From the NCBI RefSeq assembly GCF_014648855.1, contig NZ_BMRX01000028.1, positions 1-34,806 on the forward strand: DNA of 34,806 nt. Direction: 5' to 3'. Position numbers and translations under genes: made by a program. Shown in pieces: positions 22,547 to 30,976 of this stretch; position 1 is the first letter of the stretch, and every line of letters starts with the position of its first letter. The notes under the pieces were generated by a model that worked only from the letters and a program-made list of their open reading frames with translations, made no database searches and was not told the DNA's origin. Source of the stretch: Streptomyces parvulus. Its GTDB lineage: Bacteria > Actinomycetota > Actinomycetes > Streptomycetales > Streptomycetaceae.

Positions 22547-23389
22547 GTGCCGTTGACTGACGCGCAGTGGGCGCGAATCGAGCCGTTGCTCCCGGATCGG
22601 ACACCGCGGCGGGGTGGCCGGTGGCGGGACCACCGAGAAGTGATCGACGCGATTGCCTGGAAGTTCCAGACGGGATCGCAGTGGATCCACCTCCCGGAGA
22701 GGTACGGCAACTGGCGAGGCGTCTACAACAGGCTGAGGATGTGGGCCGTCGACGGCACCTGGGAGCGGGTGTTCACCGCGCTGATCGCGCAGGCCGACGC
22801 CGACGACGCCTTAATTGGGCTGTCTCGGTGGACTCCACCATCGTGCGCGCACACCAGCACGCGGCCGGGGCCCGCAAAAAGGGGCCCCGGCCAGCGAACC
22901 GGCGGACCACGCCATCGGCCGGTCCCGGGGCGGACTGAGCACGAAGATCCACCTGGCCTCCGATGCCCACTGCCGGCCACTTGCCTTCGTGCTCACCGCC
23001 GGACAGGCCGGTGACGCACCTGCCTTCGCTCACGTCATGGCCCGCCTTCGCGTTCCTCGACGGCGAGGACGTCCCCGCACCAGGCCGGACGTGGTCCTGG
23101 CCGACAAGGCGTACTCCTCCCGCGCGATCCGCGAGCACCTGCGCAAGCGCGGTATTCGAGCGGTCATCCCCGTTCCGGCCGATCAACGCGGTCACCGGCT
23201 GCGGCGCGGCAGCCGGGGCGGCAGGCCACCCGCCTTCGACCGCGAGGTGTACAAGCGCGCAACACCGTCGAACGCTGCATCAACCGCTTGAAGCAGTGGC
23301 GGGGCATCGCCACCCTCTACGAGAAGACCGCGGCCATCTACCTGGCCGGACTCCACATCGCGGGCATCTTCCTCTGGTCAGCGCGGTGA
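22547..23389 (+). mobile_element. IS5-family transposase, frameshifted
   Basis: GTG 22547 begins PLTDAQWARIEPLLP, the IS5-type N-terminus. DDE residues appear as SVDSTIVRAHQ, VLADKAYSS and NTVERCINRLKQWRG in three frames. The frame changes occur near 22812 (CCTTAATT, one base lost), at CAAAAAGGGG (22876-22885, a -1 shift of the kind used for programmed frameshifting in some IS5 subgroups), and near 23256 (GCGCGC). Two shifts look inactivating. I could not identify terminal inverted repeats or a target duplication, so the element's outer borders are unset. It is probably inactive. Confidence 0.85.
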
Positions 23390-23416
23390 TCCAAACGAAA
23401 CCGCCTAGCTGGCCTC

Positions 23417-23509
23417 GTGGCTCCGGTTGTCCGACACCTGCACGTGCTGGCGGGCGGCTACACCTGGGTCGACCCCGCCGCGGTCATCCTCAACGCCGAA
23501 GAAGTCTGA
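23417..23509 (+). pseudogene. C-terminal fragment of an unknown protein beside the IS
   Basis: From GTG 23417 a 30-codon frame reads VRHLHVLAGGYTWVDPAAV and ends at TGA 23509. The composition is coding-like and it has no RBS. It starts directly after the transposase, so it is most simply the 3' end of a gene interrupted by the insertion sequence. I did not find the matching 5' end upstream of the IS. Confidence 0.35.
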
Positions 23510-23542
23510 CGTGGCGGTTCGTCGTGCTCGGGCGCCTGCCGG

Positions 23543-24985
23543 CTACCGGCGCAGGCGCGAGAGACTGCCGGGCCGCCTGGGCACCTTCAGATCGGTATCC
23601 GGCACGGCGGTCTCGGGAGGCTGCGCAGGGCCGGTCGCGCCGAAGACGGCGTGTCGCACGGCATCCCAGTCATCGTGGCGCCACCAGTCGAACAGATGGG
23701 CACTGCCGATCACCGGTACGGTCAGTGCGTCGGCGAACGCGCGGTCGGTGTAGACCTCGGCGTCCCGCTGCGCGGGTGGGACCTTGACCTGGTGGTTGAC
23801 CACCAGGACGCCGCCGTCAACAGGCTCGGTCCCGGTCAGACGGGGCCAGGTGTTCAGGTGCTTGAGCAGTTTGTCGGGCAGGCTGTGCGGCGGCCGGTTG
23901 TTCGCCGACTTCACCTCGACCAGGACTCGGCGGCCGTCGTACTCGGCCAGCAGGTCCGCCGACTTGGTCCCGTACACGTCGTCGAGGCGGGTCACCGTGG
24001 CGCCTGCCGCGACCAGGACGTCGTGCACTGCGTCCTCCAGCGGGCGGCCGGTGCCGAACAGCAGGTTGTCGCGCAGCGGATCGGCCACGGCCCGCAGCGC
24101 GGCGAGTTGCTGCTGCAGCTCGGTGTTCCGCCGCTCGTGGGCGCGCTGCTCCTCGGCGATCCTCTTGACCAGTTGGGCTTCGGCGTCGGTGGCGAGGGCC
24201 GGGTCGCGCACCAGGGTCGAGCGGGCGCGGGTCAGCGCGCCGGGCACATACGCGGGCAGTGCATGCTGGACCAGCCACTCCACCAGCAGCCGGTGGTCGG
24301 TGCCGTGGGGAACCACGAACCACCGGGCACTGCCGTCCGCCGGCATCCACAGCCCCGCTACCGGGTCGCCGAGGCCGTCGAGTAGGATCGGGCGCAGCTC
24401 CCCCTCCCCCGGCGGCGGCCACACCCTGGCAACTCCGGGGCGCGAGGACCTGGCTTCCTTGAGATAGGTCAGGCGGAACCAGGCGCTTGGAGGACGGTTG
24501 AGTAGCCGGGTACCGAGTTCGTGCTCGGCATGGTCCAGGCCGTCGGCGAGTTCGGGACTCAGGCCGGCAGGGAGCGGGTTGGCAGCAATCGAGCCGTAGT
24601 GGTCGGGCAGGTGGACGCCGGGAGCGACGGTGCCGGAAAAGACGTTGTGCCGGTGTTGGCCAGCGCCGATGCAGGCGACGACGAGGACGGTCTCACCGCG
24701 CTGCCGGGCTCCCGCGACGTAGCGCTTGTAGGGCTCAAGGCCGGTGGCGGGTCCTCGGAAGGGGGACAGGACGGCAGCGCAGTCGCTCGTCTCCTGTCCA
24801 TTCCACCGCGGCTCCACCCCAAGCGCCGCCCAGTCCGCCGCTGCCGGCCGCACCGCCGGGGCGGGCCGGCGGCCCGGCCCGCCGGATGTGCCGATCACGT
24901 CCGGAGCCGGGGACGCTGGGGGTTCGCCAACGATGTGCAGCGGGACCGGGGCGGAGCTCGGAATGGGCGTGCTCATAGTGGACAC
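23543..24985 (-). CDS. Protein with restriction-endonuclease-like (PD-(D/E)XK) C-terminal domain
   Basis: A 480-residue protein from GTG 24985 (GGAGGGG eight bases upstream). A Pro-rich N-terminus leads to a large unrecognised domain (about 60-260), then a coiled coil (about 267-303, KRIAEEQRAHERRNTELQQQ). The nuclease-like domain has SADLLAEYDGRRVLVEVKS with D344, E357 and K359 in PD-(D/E)XK spacing. The end is basic. Known: this fold is used by restriction enzymes, Holliday resolvases and defence nucleases. It lies divergent from a kinase-bearing cluster. Inference: a candidate DNA-targeting defence effector. No methylase partner is visible, so it is not a classical restriction enzyme. Confidence 0.75.
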   Translation of the reverse strand: MSTMSTPIPSSAPVPLHIVGEPPASPAPDVIGTSGGPGRRPAPAVRPAAADWAALGVEPRWNGQETSDCAAVLSPFRGPATGLEPYKRYVAGARQRGETVLVVACIGAGQHRHNVFSGTVAPGVHLPDHYGSIAANPLPAGLSPELADGLDHAEHELGTRLLNRPPSAWFRLTYLKEARSSRPGVARVWPPPGEGELRPILLDGLGDPVAGLWMPADGSARWFVVPHGTDHRLLVEWLVQHALPAYVPGALTRARSTLVRDPALATDAEAQLVKRIAEEQRAHERRNTELQQQLAALRAVADPLRDNLLFGTGRPLEDAVHDVLVAAGATVTRLDDVYGTKSADLLAEYDGRRVLVEVKSANNRPPHSLPDKLLKHLNTWPRLTGTEPVDGGVLVVNHQVKVPPAQRDAEVYTDRAFADALTVPVIGSAHLFDWWRHDDWDAVRHAVFGATGPAQPPETAVPDTDLKVPRRPGSLSRLRR

Positions 24986-25001
24986 GGTAACCGCCCCTCC
25001 G

Positions 25002-25157
25002 TCACTGTTGCAGGTGGCCGTCAGCCGTGCAGCCACTGGTCAAGGCGGAGGCCTCGATGCCCAGTTCGGTCAGCGCGCGCCCGGGGTAAACGCGCTCGTA
25101 GGCCGTGCTGCAGGCGCCGGCGGGGCTGGAAGCGGCTTCGGTGCAGACCCGCGCCAT
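25002..25157 (-). CDS. Possible 51-residue cysteine-containing protein
   Basis: ATG 25157 opens a 51-codon frame with high third-position GC and a coding-like sequence (ACSTAYERVYPGRALTELG), ending 16 bases before the nuclease-like gene on the same strand. It lacks a good SD. If real, it would be co-transcribed with the nuclease and could be its small partner or inhibitor. The alternative is chance. Confidence 0.35.
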   Translation of the reverse strand: MARVCTEAASSPAGACSTAYERVYPGRALTELGIEASALTSGCTADGHLQQ

Positions 25158-25270
25158 GTCAGGGCCGGTCGTTGCCCGGGCAGGGTGACGCCGTTGGGTA
25201 ACCGAGCACGCCGGTCGGGCCCCATTGCCACAGTGAGCGCCGGGGACATTTGGGTGACAGGGGGCGGGCC

Positions 25271-25810
25271 GTGGTGCGGCGTGACCGAGGGCTTCCGGTG
25301 CTGCGGGAGAAGGAACTGCTGGCCGCCGGGGTGAACGTCGGGCCGCTGCGGCGGATCACCGTGGTCCTGGGGCGTGCGGGCGGCGGGAAGTGGCACGTTC
25401 CTGCCAAGGCGCCGGGGTGGCGGAGCCATTGCCGCTACGCGCAACACCTGACGGGCAGCCCGCTCGTGCTGCTGGACGTCTGCGAGCACGTGTGCCGCCA
25501 CTGTGCCCCAATGGTGAGGGTGGAGCCGGACGAGGAGGTGCTGTGGCGGGCAGTGGCCGAGGTGGTGGCGTTGACAGGCGGATGCGCACGCTGGAGGAGC
25601 AGGCGGCGGGCCCGCGGTCCTGGGAGGGCTATGCGCGGGTGCTGTGGGAAGCGGCACGGCACCGCGATGCGGAGGTTCGCCGCACGCTCAAGCCGTGGAC
25701 GGCTGATCCCTCGGCCGGTGCGGGCGCGCGGCAGCTGCTCACGGCGTGGTCAGGAGCGGGGTGGGTGCAGGGCGGTGACTCGGCCAGTTGGTGTGGTGTC
25801 CCGTCCAGCG
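25271..25810 (+). pseudogene. Cysteine/histidine-rich unknown protein with frameshift
   Basis: The first frame (GTG 25271; the track of open codons begins at TTG 25250) encodes VLREKELLAAGVNVGPLRR, then CRYAQH and CEHVCRHC, a possible metal site. Around 25572-25580 (GACAGGCGG) the coding signal passes to another frame with MRTLEEQAAGPRSWEGYARV and EAARHRDAEVRRTLKPWT. A single-base change joins the halves into about 170 residues. The exact 3' end is uncertain (25780-25944). It immediately precedes the kinase gene. No family recognised. Confidence 0.5.
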
Positions 25811-25889
25811 GTCGCCCGTGGCCAGCGGTGCGGGCAGCATCTGGACGTTCGCGGAGCAGCGGCATCGCCGCTGCTCTACATTGCCTGCC

Positions 25890-27179
25890 ATGTCTGCAAC
25901 TGTTCGGCTGCTGTGGGGTCCTTGGCGTCACATCCGTCCGATGAAGGATTTCGGGCACGTTCACGTCGTGAAGCACGAGGACGGAAGAGAAGGGGTGCTG
26001 AAGTTGGCGCGGCCGAACCGGCAGGGCAAGGTCAGTGCCACCACCCGCCAGCGCTTCCAGGAGGAGGTGCGACGCATGCAGCAGCTGACTGCGGACGGTG
26101 TGACAGGTATCGTGCCGGTTCTCGATGCCGACCCGGATGATCCGCCGCAGTGGTTCGTCATGCCGAAAGCCGTGAAGCTGACGGACGTCCTGCGCCAGCA
26201 CGGCCAGCCGGCCGATCTGCGGGAGGTGGTGGAGGCGGTCCATCAGGTCGCCGGAACGCTGGCCGTGCTGGCCGAGCGCGACATCTCCCACCGGGACATC
26301 AAGCCCGACAATCTCCTTCACTTCCAGGGCCGGGCGGTGGTCGCGGACTTCGGGATCGCCGCTTGGCCGGACCGGCCGGAGTTGACGGCCGCCACTGCCA
26401 AGATGGGTCCGCTGTACTTCCTCGCGCCCGAGATGCGGTTCCCCGAGCCGGGTACGCCTGGCTATCCGGCGGATGTATGGTCACTGGCGAAGGTGTTGTT
26501 CGTCCTGGCCAAGGGCCTGCGCTATCCGCCCGAGGGCACCCATTACACGCAAGGCCAGGAGTACTCGTTGTGGGCGCAGGGCGGGGAAGCCGCGATGGAT
26601 CTGGCGCCGGTGCTGGAGAAAGCGACCGCCTACGAGCCGCGTGACCGACTGCCCATGGCAACCTTCCGTGACGAGCTTGCCGCGTGGCTTGAGCTGCATC
26701 CGGGGCCGGTCGCTCCCGCCCATCCCGCGTTCCGGCAGGGGTTTCGCGCCTTGGAAGCGGCCACCTTCGACGTGCGGCGCCATGAGGCGGAGCTGCGGCG
26801 TTTGCTTCCCGGTCAGCTACGGCGCCTGGCTCGGGCGCAGCACGGTCAGACCGATCAGTGGTTCCCGTCGGCTCTGGGCGAGCGGCATCCGGAGAATGTG
26901 CGGTTGATCGACCTGCACGGCTATCCCGATGATCCCGACTACGACATGGGTGTGGACGGTATGGCGCTGTCGAGTACAGTGCCGGACGCGGCGGGGCGCC
27001 GGATCGTCCTGGGCGGGTTCTTGATGGGGACCACCACCACCTTGGCGGCGGAGATTCAGCAGGCTGGCAAGGTACTGGGCAGTTGGACCGAGGATGTGAA
27101 CGTTCTCCTGCCCAGCGCGCTGGTTGCCTTGCGGCGGATCACCGGCGAAGTGGAGACCGCGTTCGCGCAACTTGCCTGA
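25890..27179 (+). CDS. Serine/threonine protein kinase with an unknown C-terminal domain
   Basis: A 429-residue protein from ATG 25890. There is no SD, so it could be leaderless or start at ATG 25941. Kinase features: ATP-binding lysine in GVLKLA (K38), SHRDIKPDN catalytic loop (133-141), ADFGIA (152-157), and FLAPEM (178-183) as the APE motif. A glycine-rich loop is not obvious. A roughly 150-residue C-terminal region (HEAELRRLLPGQLRRLARAQ onward, with VRLIDLHGYPDDPDYDMGVD) matches nothing I know. There is no membrane helix or PASTA domain, so it is a soluble kinase unlike PknB. Its neighbours are a frameshifted gene and a PD-(D/E)XK protein. Confidence 0.88.
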   Translation: MSATVRLLWGPWRHIRPMKDFGHVHVVKHEDGREGVLKLARPNRQGKVSATTRQRFQEEVRRMQQLTADGVTGIVPVLDADPDDPPQWFVMPKAVKLTDVLRQHGQPADLREVVEAVHQVAGTLAVLAERDISHRDIKPDNLLHFQGRAVVADFGIAAWPDRPELTAATAKMGPLYFLAPEMRFPEPGTPGYPADVWSLAKVLFVLAKGLRYPPEGTHYTQGQEYSLWAQGGEAAMDLAPVLEKATAYEPRDRLPMATFRDELAAWLELHPGPVAPAHPAFRQGFRALEAATFDVRRHEAELRRLLPGQLRRLARAQHGQTDQWFPSALGERHPENVRLIDLHGYPDDPDYDMGVDGMALSSTVPDAAGRRIVLGGFLMGTTTTLAAEIQQAGKVLGSWTEDVNVLLPSALVALRRITGEVETAFAQLA

Positions 27180-27210
27180 CCGGGGGCGGGCTGTACACCT
27201 GCCGGCAGCG

Positions 27211-27327
27211 ATGGAGAGGGCAGGGGCAATCGCCCTGCTGAATGTGGCGCGCGAGCTGTCGTATGCGCTGGCCGACTACATCCGGCGCACCAGCCCCGTC
27301 GACACCGTTCTGCACAGCCGCCGGTGA
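27211..27327 (+). CDS. Possible 38-residue peptide after the kinase
   Basis: ATG 27211 opens a 38-codon frame (ERAGAIALLNVARELSYALA, then DYIRRTSPVD) with coding-like composition, 31 bases after the kinase stop. No clear SD. It may be a small helical partner, or the end of a decayed gene. Confidence 0.3.
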   Translation: MERAGAIALLNVARELSYALADYIRRTSPVDTVLHSRR

Positions 27328-27353
27328 CCCTCCGGGAGCCTGACTGCATGGGC

Positions 27354-28000
27354 TCAGGATGTGGTCTGGGTGGCTTGGCGGAGCAAGGCCGCCAGGTGCC
27401 GTGGGTCGGCGCAGGCGTCTCCTGCGGCGAGTTCCAGGGTATGCAGGTCGGCCATGCGCGTCAGGCACCACTCCCCCTCGTCGCGGCGGAAGTCCCACAG
27501 CATGCCGTCGCGGGTGGTCAGTGAGCTGCGCATCGCCATCGTGGTGCGCGGCGAAGATCTTCGCTTCGTCGCCCAGCAGGTGGCCGACCTCGGTGACGGT
27601 CTCATGCGCGTTGACGGGAAGCGGCGCCAGGCGCTGTGCCGCGGCCAGGCGACGCACGGCTTCTTCGGCGCTGGGCGACACGATGGTTGAGGCCGCATAT
27701 CCCACGGACCCCATGGCCGTCTGCGCCAGACCGATGCGGCCGGCTTCACCGCCTTCGTCCCTTGCGGCCTGCTCCATTTCGGGCATCACGATGTCACCGC
27801 GCTCGGCCATCACGTCCAGATGGGCATCCAGCTTCTCCAATGCCAGGCCTGCAGCCGTGATCTGCGCGAACAGGGCGGAGGCGGCGCAGGCGACCTGCTG
27901 CGGGGTGTAGAGGGCCCATTCGCTGTCCAGGCCGGCGAGAACGCCCTCGGTCGCTTCGGCCCCGGCAACGCTCAGGGCGATGGCGTCGTGGGGCTCTCGG
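27354..28000 (-). pseudogene. Unknown helical protein gene, 5' cut by IS3-like element and frameshifted
   Basis: The C-terminal half in one frame (TTRDGMLWDFRRDEGEWCLT to HLAALLRQATQTTS, stop at 27354) continues N-terminally in another (EPHDAIALSVAGAEATEGVL to ETVTEVGHLLGDEAKIFAAH). The shift lies near 27520-27535. At about 28000 the coding signal ends where the IS3-like transposase begins on the other strand; upstream the reading continues only as its antisense. The original start was therefore lost to the insertion. Sequence in between is rich in Ala and Glu and appears helical. No known domain. Confidence 0.6.
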
Positions 28001-28497
28001 GCGCCACCTGCGCCGCACCAGGCGAACAACGATCGCGGACAAGACGGCTCCGCCCGCCCCGGACCTGATGATGCGCGACTTCACTGCCGACACGTTGACC
28101 ACGAAGTGGTACGGCGACATCACCTACATACCCGTCGGTTCGACGTGGCTGTATCTGGCCGCGGTGATCGACATCTGCTCGCGCCGGGTCGGGGGCTGGT
28201 CGATCGCCGACCACATGCGCGCGTCCCTGGTCACCGACGCCACCGAGATCGCCGTGTCAGCCCGCGGCGGCGAGGTGGACGGCGTCGTCTTCCATACGGA
28301 CAGGGGCGCACAGTACGTGAGCCGGGCCTTCGCCGATGTCTGCCGCCGGCACGGCATCCGCCGCAGCATGGGACGCGTCGGGTCCAGCTATAACAATGCC
28401 CTCGCCGAGTCGTCCTTCCAGGGCCTCAAGCGGGAACTGCTGCACGAACGGCGCTGGATCGTCGAAGGCACAGGCGCCCACAGCGTGCAGCTAGAGA
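28000..28497 (+). mobile_element. IS3-family OrfB transposase fragment
   Basis: The frame through RTTIADKTAPPAPDLMMRDF, WYGDITYIPVGSTWLYLAAV, VVFHTDRGAQYVSRAF and SSYNNALAESSFQGLKRELL is the integrase-core part of an IS3 OrfB. The first two Asp (ITYIPVG region, HTDRG) and the Glu (ALAESSFQGLK) of DDE are present. The protein N-terminus, OrfA and the C-terminus are missing. After ERRW it shifts frame and loses similarity near 28490. It is inactive and lies between two minus-strand genes that may once have been adjacent. Confidence 0.85.
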
Positions 28498-28507
28498 CGA
28501 GCCCGGA

Positions 28508-29045
28508 TCACAAGCCACCGCGCAGCAGGGGGTACAGGGAGTCGGGCGCTTCAAGAACGCCCCAGTTGCGGGGTGCGCGTGGCCGTAGGTGAGCCGGCAG
28601 CCTGATTCCCAGATACGCGCTGCCTCCGAGCTCGGGCCAGGTCGGGTCGATGACACGGCCGTGCGAGTCAGTGCACCAGGCGTGTGCGGTTGGTACAGGG
28701 CTGCCCGTCGCGACGGCGAAGCCTTCGGTGTAGGTCAAGAACGGATGCTCCCGCTCTGTCGCTGCCGCGTTGGCGAAACAGTGCCGCTCCGGGAGCGGCT
28801 GCACCTCGACCGGGAGAGGGGTCGGGGTAAACCAGCGACCGTTCGCGGCCACGAGGTCGTAGACCGAGCGGTACCTCCACCCGGCGGTGCCGTCGAAGCC
28901 CAGATGGGGCTGCAGGGCGAGGTGCATTTCCAGGAAGTCCACGAGTACTTGTTCGGCGGGGGATGCCGGCCGGGCGGAGGCGCCGCCGTCGGCGGGTCCG
29001 ACGACGGGGGGGTACGCCGGCCCGGATGCCCGCGGGATTCAGCAT
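28508..29045 (-). pseudogene. Cysteine-protease/transglutaminase-like protein, frameshifted at a C7 run
   Basis: The intact frame (to GTG 28942, 144 residues) has CFANA, HAWCTD and VIDPTWPELG, a Cys-His-Asp triad order seen in papain-like and transglutaminase-like folds. Upstream, ATG 29045 has a near-perfect GGAGG five bases ahead and codes MLNPAGIRAGVPP. Deleting one base from the seven-base homopolymer at 29006-29012 joins it smoothly to PAYPPVVGPADGGASARPAS and the body, giving about 178 residues. So this is a homopolymer frameshift, phase-variable or erroneous. Function unknown; I recall similar HAW/DPTW proteins from phages and plasmids. Confidence 0.6.
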
Positions 29046-29200
29046 GGCTTCCTCCCCGGTACTCGACGGTCTCCTGCTGGGGCTCATCTCGGACTCGCCT
29101 CTCGGGTCTGCTGCCTGAGCGACGGATTAGAGGTTTCCGTCGTGGCAGGCAGGATGGCGTCAGGACTCGAGTGCACCCTGGCCAAGTACCTCAAGTCAGT

Positions 29201-29884
29201 TTATTTGCGCTCGGTTCGGAACCGCTGGGCCACGTCCCGCAGCTTGATGTTGTGGTGTTGCGAGAGACGCCGGAGCACGTTGAAGGCCTCGTCTTCGCTC
29301 ATGCGGTGGCGTTCCCTGAGGATGCCCATGGCTTCTCCGATGGCGTGGCGGGTCTCCATGGCGTGTTCGAGCTGGTCGATGGTGCGGGCGCTGGCCAGGG
29401 CAACGGCGGCGTGAGAAGCGAGCACCCACCCGGCGGTTTCCATGTCCTTGGTGAAGGTACCGGGGCGCCGGGCGTAGAAGTTGAGGGCGCCGAAGTCTTC
29501 CTTGTCGGTGTAGAGGAGGATGCCGGCCATGCTGCCGATCCCCAGCTTGCGAGCCTCCTCGGCGTAGGCCGGCCAGGCAGGCTGGGGCCGGGTCATGTCG
29601 GCGATCCGGTAGGTGCGTTCGCCGTTCACGCCGCGGGCGAGGTCGTAGCACGGTCCCTCACCGAGCTGGCCCTGGATGCGGTCGGAGGCTTCAACCGTCT
29701 CTCCGCACAAGGACAGAGTGATCGCTTTGCCCTTGCGGACTGCCAGGATCCCCGCCGCGTCACAGCCCTCAACCAGCTCTACTGCGGCCGTCGAGATCGC
29801 GTCCAGCGTCTCCTGGAGCGAGGGTTTCTCCAAGAGATCCCGGGCCAGCTCAGCCATCTGCTCAGCGAACCTCTGCCACTGCAT
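29201..29884 (-). CDS. GAF-ANTAR domain regulator
   Basis: A 227-residue protein from ATG 29884 (GGGAG, four bases). An N-terminal GAF domain (about 10-160) has EGCDAAGILAVRKGKAITLS, GEGPCYDLARGVN and GILLYTDKEDFGALNFYA. A C-terminal ANTAR domain (about 165-225) has DQLEHAMETRHAIGEAMGIL, RERHRMSEDEAFNVLRRLSQ and the conserved A/G positions. Known: ANTAR domains bind paired RNA hexaloops that overlap terminators; GAF-ANTAR proteins are common in actinobacteria. It is monocistronic. No paired-hexaloop target is evident nearby. The gene looks intact among decayed neighbours, so it is probably functional. Confidence 0.92.
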   Translation of the reverse strand: MQWQRFAEQMAELARDLLEKPSLQETLDAISTAAVELVEGCDAAGILAVRKGKAITLSLCGETVEASDRIQGQLGEGPCYDLARGVNGERTYRIADMTRPQPAWPAYAEEARKLGIGSMAGILLYTDKEDFGALNFYARRPGTFTKDMETAGWVLASHAAVALASARTIDQLEHAMETRHAIGEAMGILRERHRMSEDEAFNVLRRLSQHHNIKLRDVAQRFRTERK

Positions 29885-30158
29885 CTCGCTCCCACCTGCC
29901 TCAGCACACCCCTCAAACCGTGTGCTCGCCCATTCTCTACATATCTCACGCTGCCAGTTATGGCTCCTGCACGCGACTCTCCACTCCCGGCGTGCCCCAC
30001 GCATTGCCCCTCCTAACGCTGCCGCTAGAGGCGTACAGGCAAGGGAGTCGGCGGCGAGAGCGACCGGAAGGTGAGTCTCTGCTCTGCAGGTTGCTGCCAG
30101 GCGGCGAGGCCGGACAGGCAGGCCGGTACCAGCCGGTGACCGCTCCCCAGGGCGACCC

Positions 30159-30470
30159 TCAGGCGGCGGGGGCGAGTTCGGCGCGGCCGAAGAGGAGGGC
30201 GTAGCCGGTGGGGAGCTGTTGAAGGATGCGGGTGATCAGGCGGGGCCAATCCCGTCGCGCATGCCTTCGCCTCTCGCCCATAGCCATTGATCCTCGGGTT
30301 GCACCCTATGCAGCACCACCGACAAGGCGATCTCATCGTGTAGCGCCAAGTTGATGAAACTGTCGACCGGGAAGCGCTGGAGCCGCCGTTGACGGCGCTC
30401 AACTAGCCAAGCGAAGCGCTCAGCGACAGCAGCCTGTCCCAGCCTCAGCCGGGAATGGACATCAACTCAC
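30159..30470 (-). pseudogene. Decayed protein gene, two frames
   Basis: The minus strand from about 30465 codes a sequence without ATG (FPVDSFINLALHDEIALSVV, then LHRVQPEDQWLWARGEGMR). Near 30240-30250 the coding signal shifts to LITRILQQLPTGYALLFGRA followed by ELAPAA and a TGA at 30159. Both parts look like one polypeptide broken by an indel and lacking its start (an in-frame TGA precedes it). No family recognised. The remaining 29885-30158 and 30471-30580 hold no gene, apart from the probable GAF-ANTAR promoter region near 29935. Confidence 0.4.
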
Positions 30471-30564
30471 GAACCGCCCCCTGACATCGTGTGAGATCTC
30501 CGTCAGGAGCGATTCCGCGCTTGGGGGCTTTCCGGGAGCTAGATCGATCTCACTGTTTCTGCAA

Positions 30565-30610
30565 TCCAAGGAATCCAAGGATTGTCAAGACTTCCAAGGA
30601 AGGCTAACCT
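30565..30610 (+). promoter_or_regulatory. Sigma-70-like promoter with TCCAAGGA repeats
   Basis: TTGTCA (30582-30587) and TAACCT (30605-30610) are separated by 17 bases, a good vegetative promoter. TCCAAGGA occurs at 30565-30572, 30574-30581 and, inside the spacer, 30593-30600. This is an operator-like arrangement that would place a repressor over the promoter of the small-gene array. Confidence 0.65.
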
Positions 30611-30616
30611 GACGGC

Positions 30617-30649
30617 ATGACAGATCACATCCAGCGCAACAAGATCTGA
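30617..30649 (+). CDS. Possible 10-residue leader peptide
   Basis: ATG 30617 opens MTDHIQRNKI followed by TGA, seven bases downstream of the -10 box, so its message would be essentially leaderless. It ends eight bases before the next ATG. Such a leader could couple or attenuate translation of the array. Chance occurrence is possible. Confidence 0.3.
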   Translation: MTDHIQRNKI

Positions 30650-30656
30650 GTCCCCG

Positions 30657-30965
30657 ATGACCGACACCACCGCCCAGCCCACCGGCCGCTGCTACTGCGG
30701 CTGCGACAAGCTCGTCGGCTACGGCCGGTACTTCGCCGCCGGCCACGACAAGACCGCCGAAGCCGCGTTCCTCGCCATCCACCACGACGCGTCCGTCGCG
30801 CAGATGCTCCACGCTCACGGCTACGGCCCCGACAGCGAGCACTCCGTCACCCGAGCCGCTGTGGACAAGGGACTCTGGCAGGAGTGCCCGCGCGGCTGCG
30901 GCTACCGGGGCGCCCGCGAATCCATCAACAACCACGTCAACCGGCACCACCGCGACGAGAAGTGA
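30657..30965 (+). CDS. Two-zinc-motif small protein, 102 residues
   Basis: ATG 30657 has no SD and depends on the leader frame or leaderless initiation. It contains CYCGCDKLVGYGRYFAAGHD, a motif I associate with small phage and plasmid zinc proteins, and a C-terminal C2H2-like finger (CPRGCGYRGARESINNHVNR followed by HH). It is the first gene of the array and ends in Glu-Lys-stop within the conserved junction. Probably binds nucleic acid or protein. Confidence 0.75.
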   Translation: MTDTTAQPTGRCYCGCDKLVGYGRYFAAGHDKTAEAAFLAIHHDASVAQMLHAHGYGPDSEHSVTRAAVDKGLWQECPRGCGYRGARESINNHVNRHHRDEK

Positions 30966-30976
30966 GGACACCGACC

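Noticed and set aside
23543..24985. Classical type II restriction-modification system
   Set aside because: No adjacent DNA methyltransferase; the 20.2-kb methyltransferase is small-molecule-like, distant and on the other strand.
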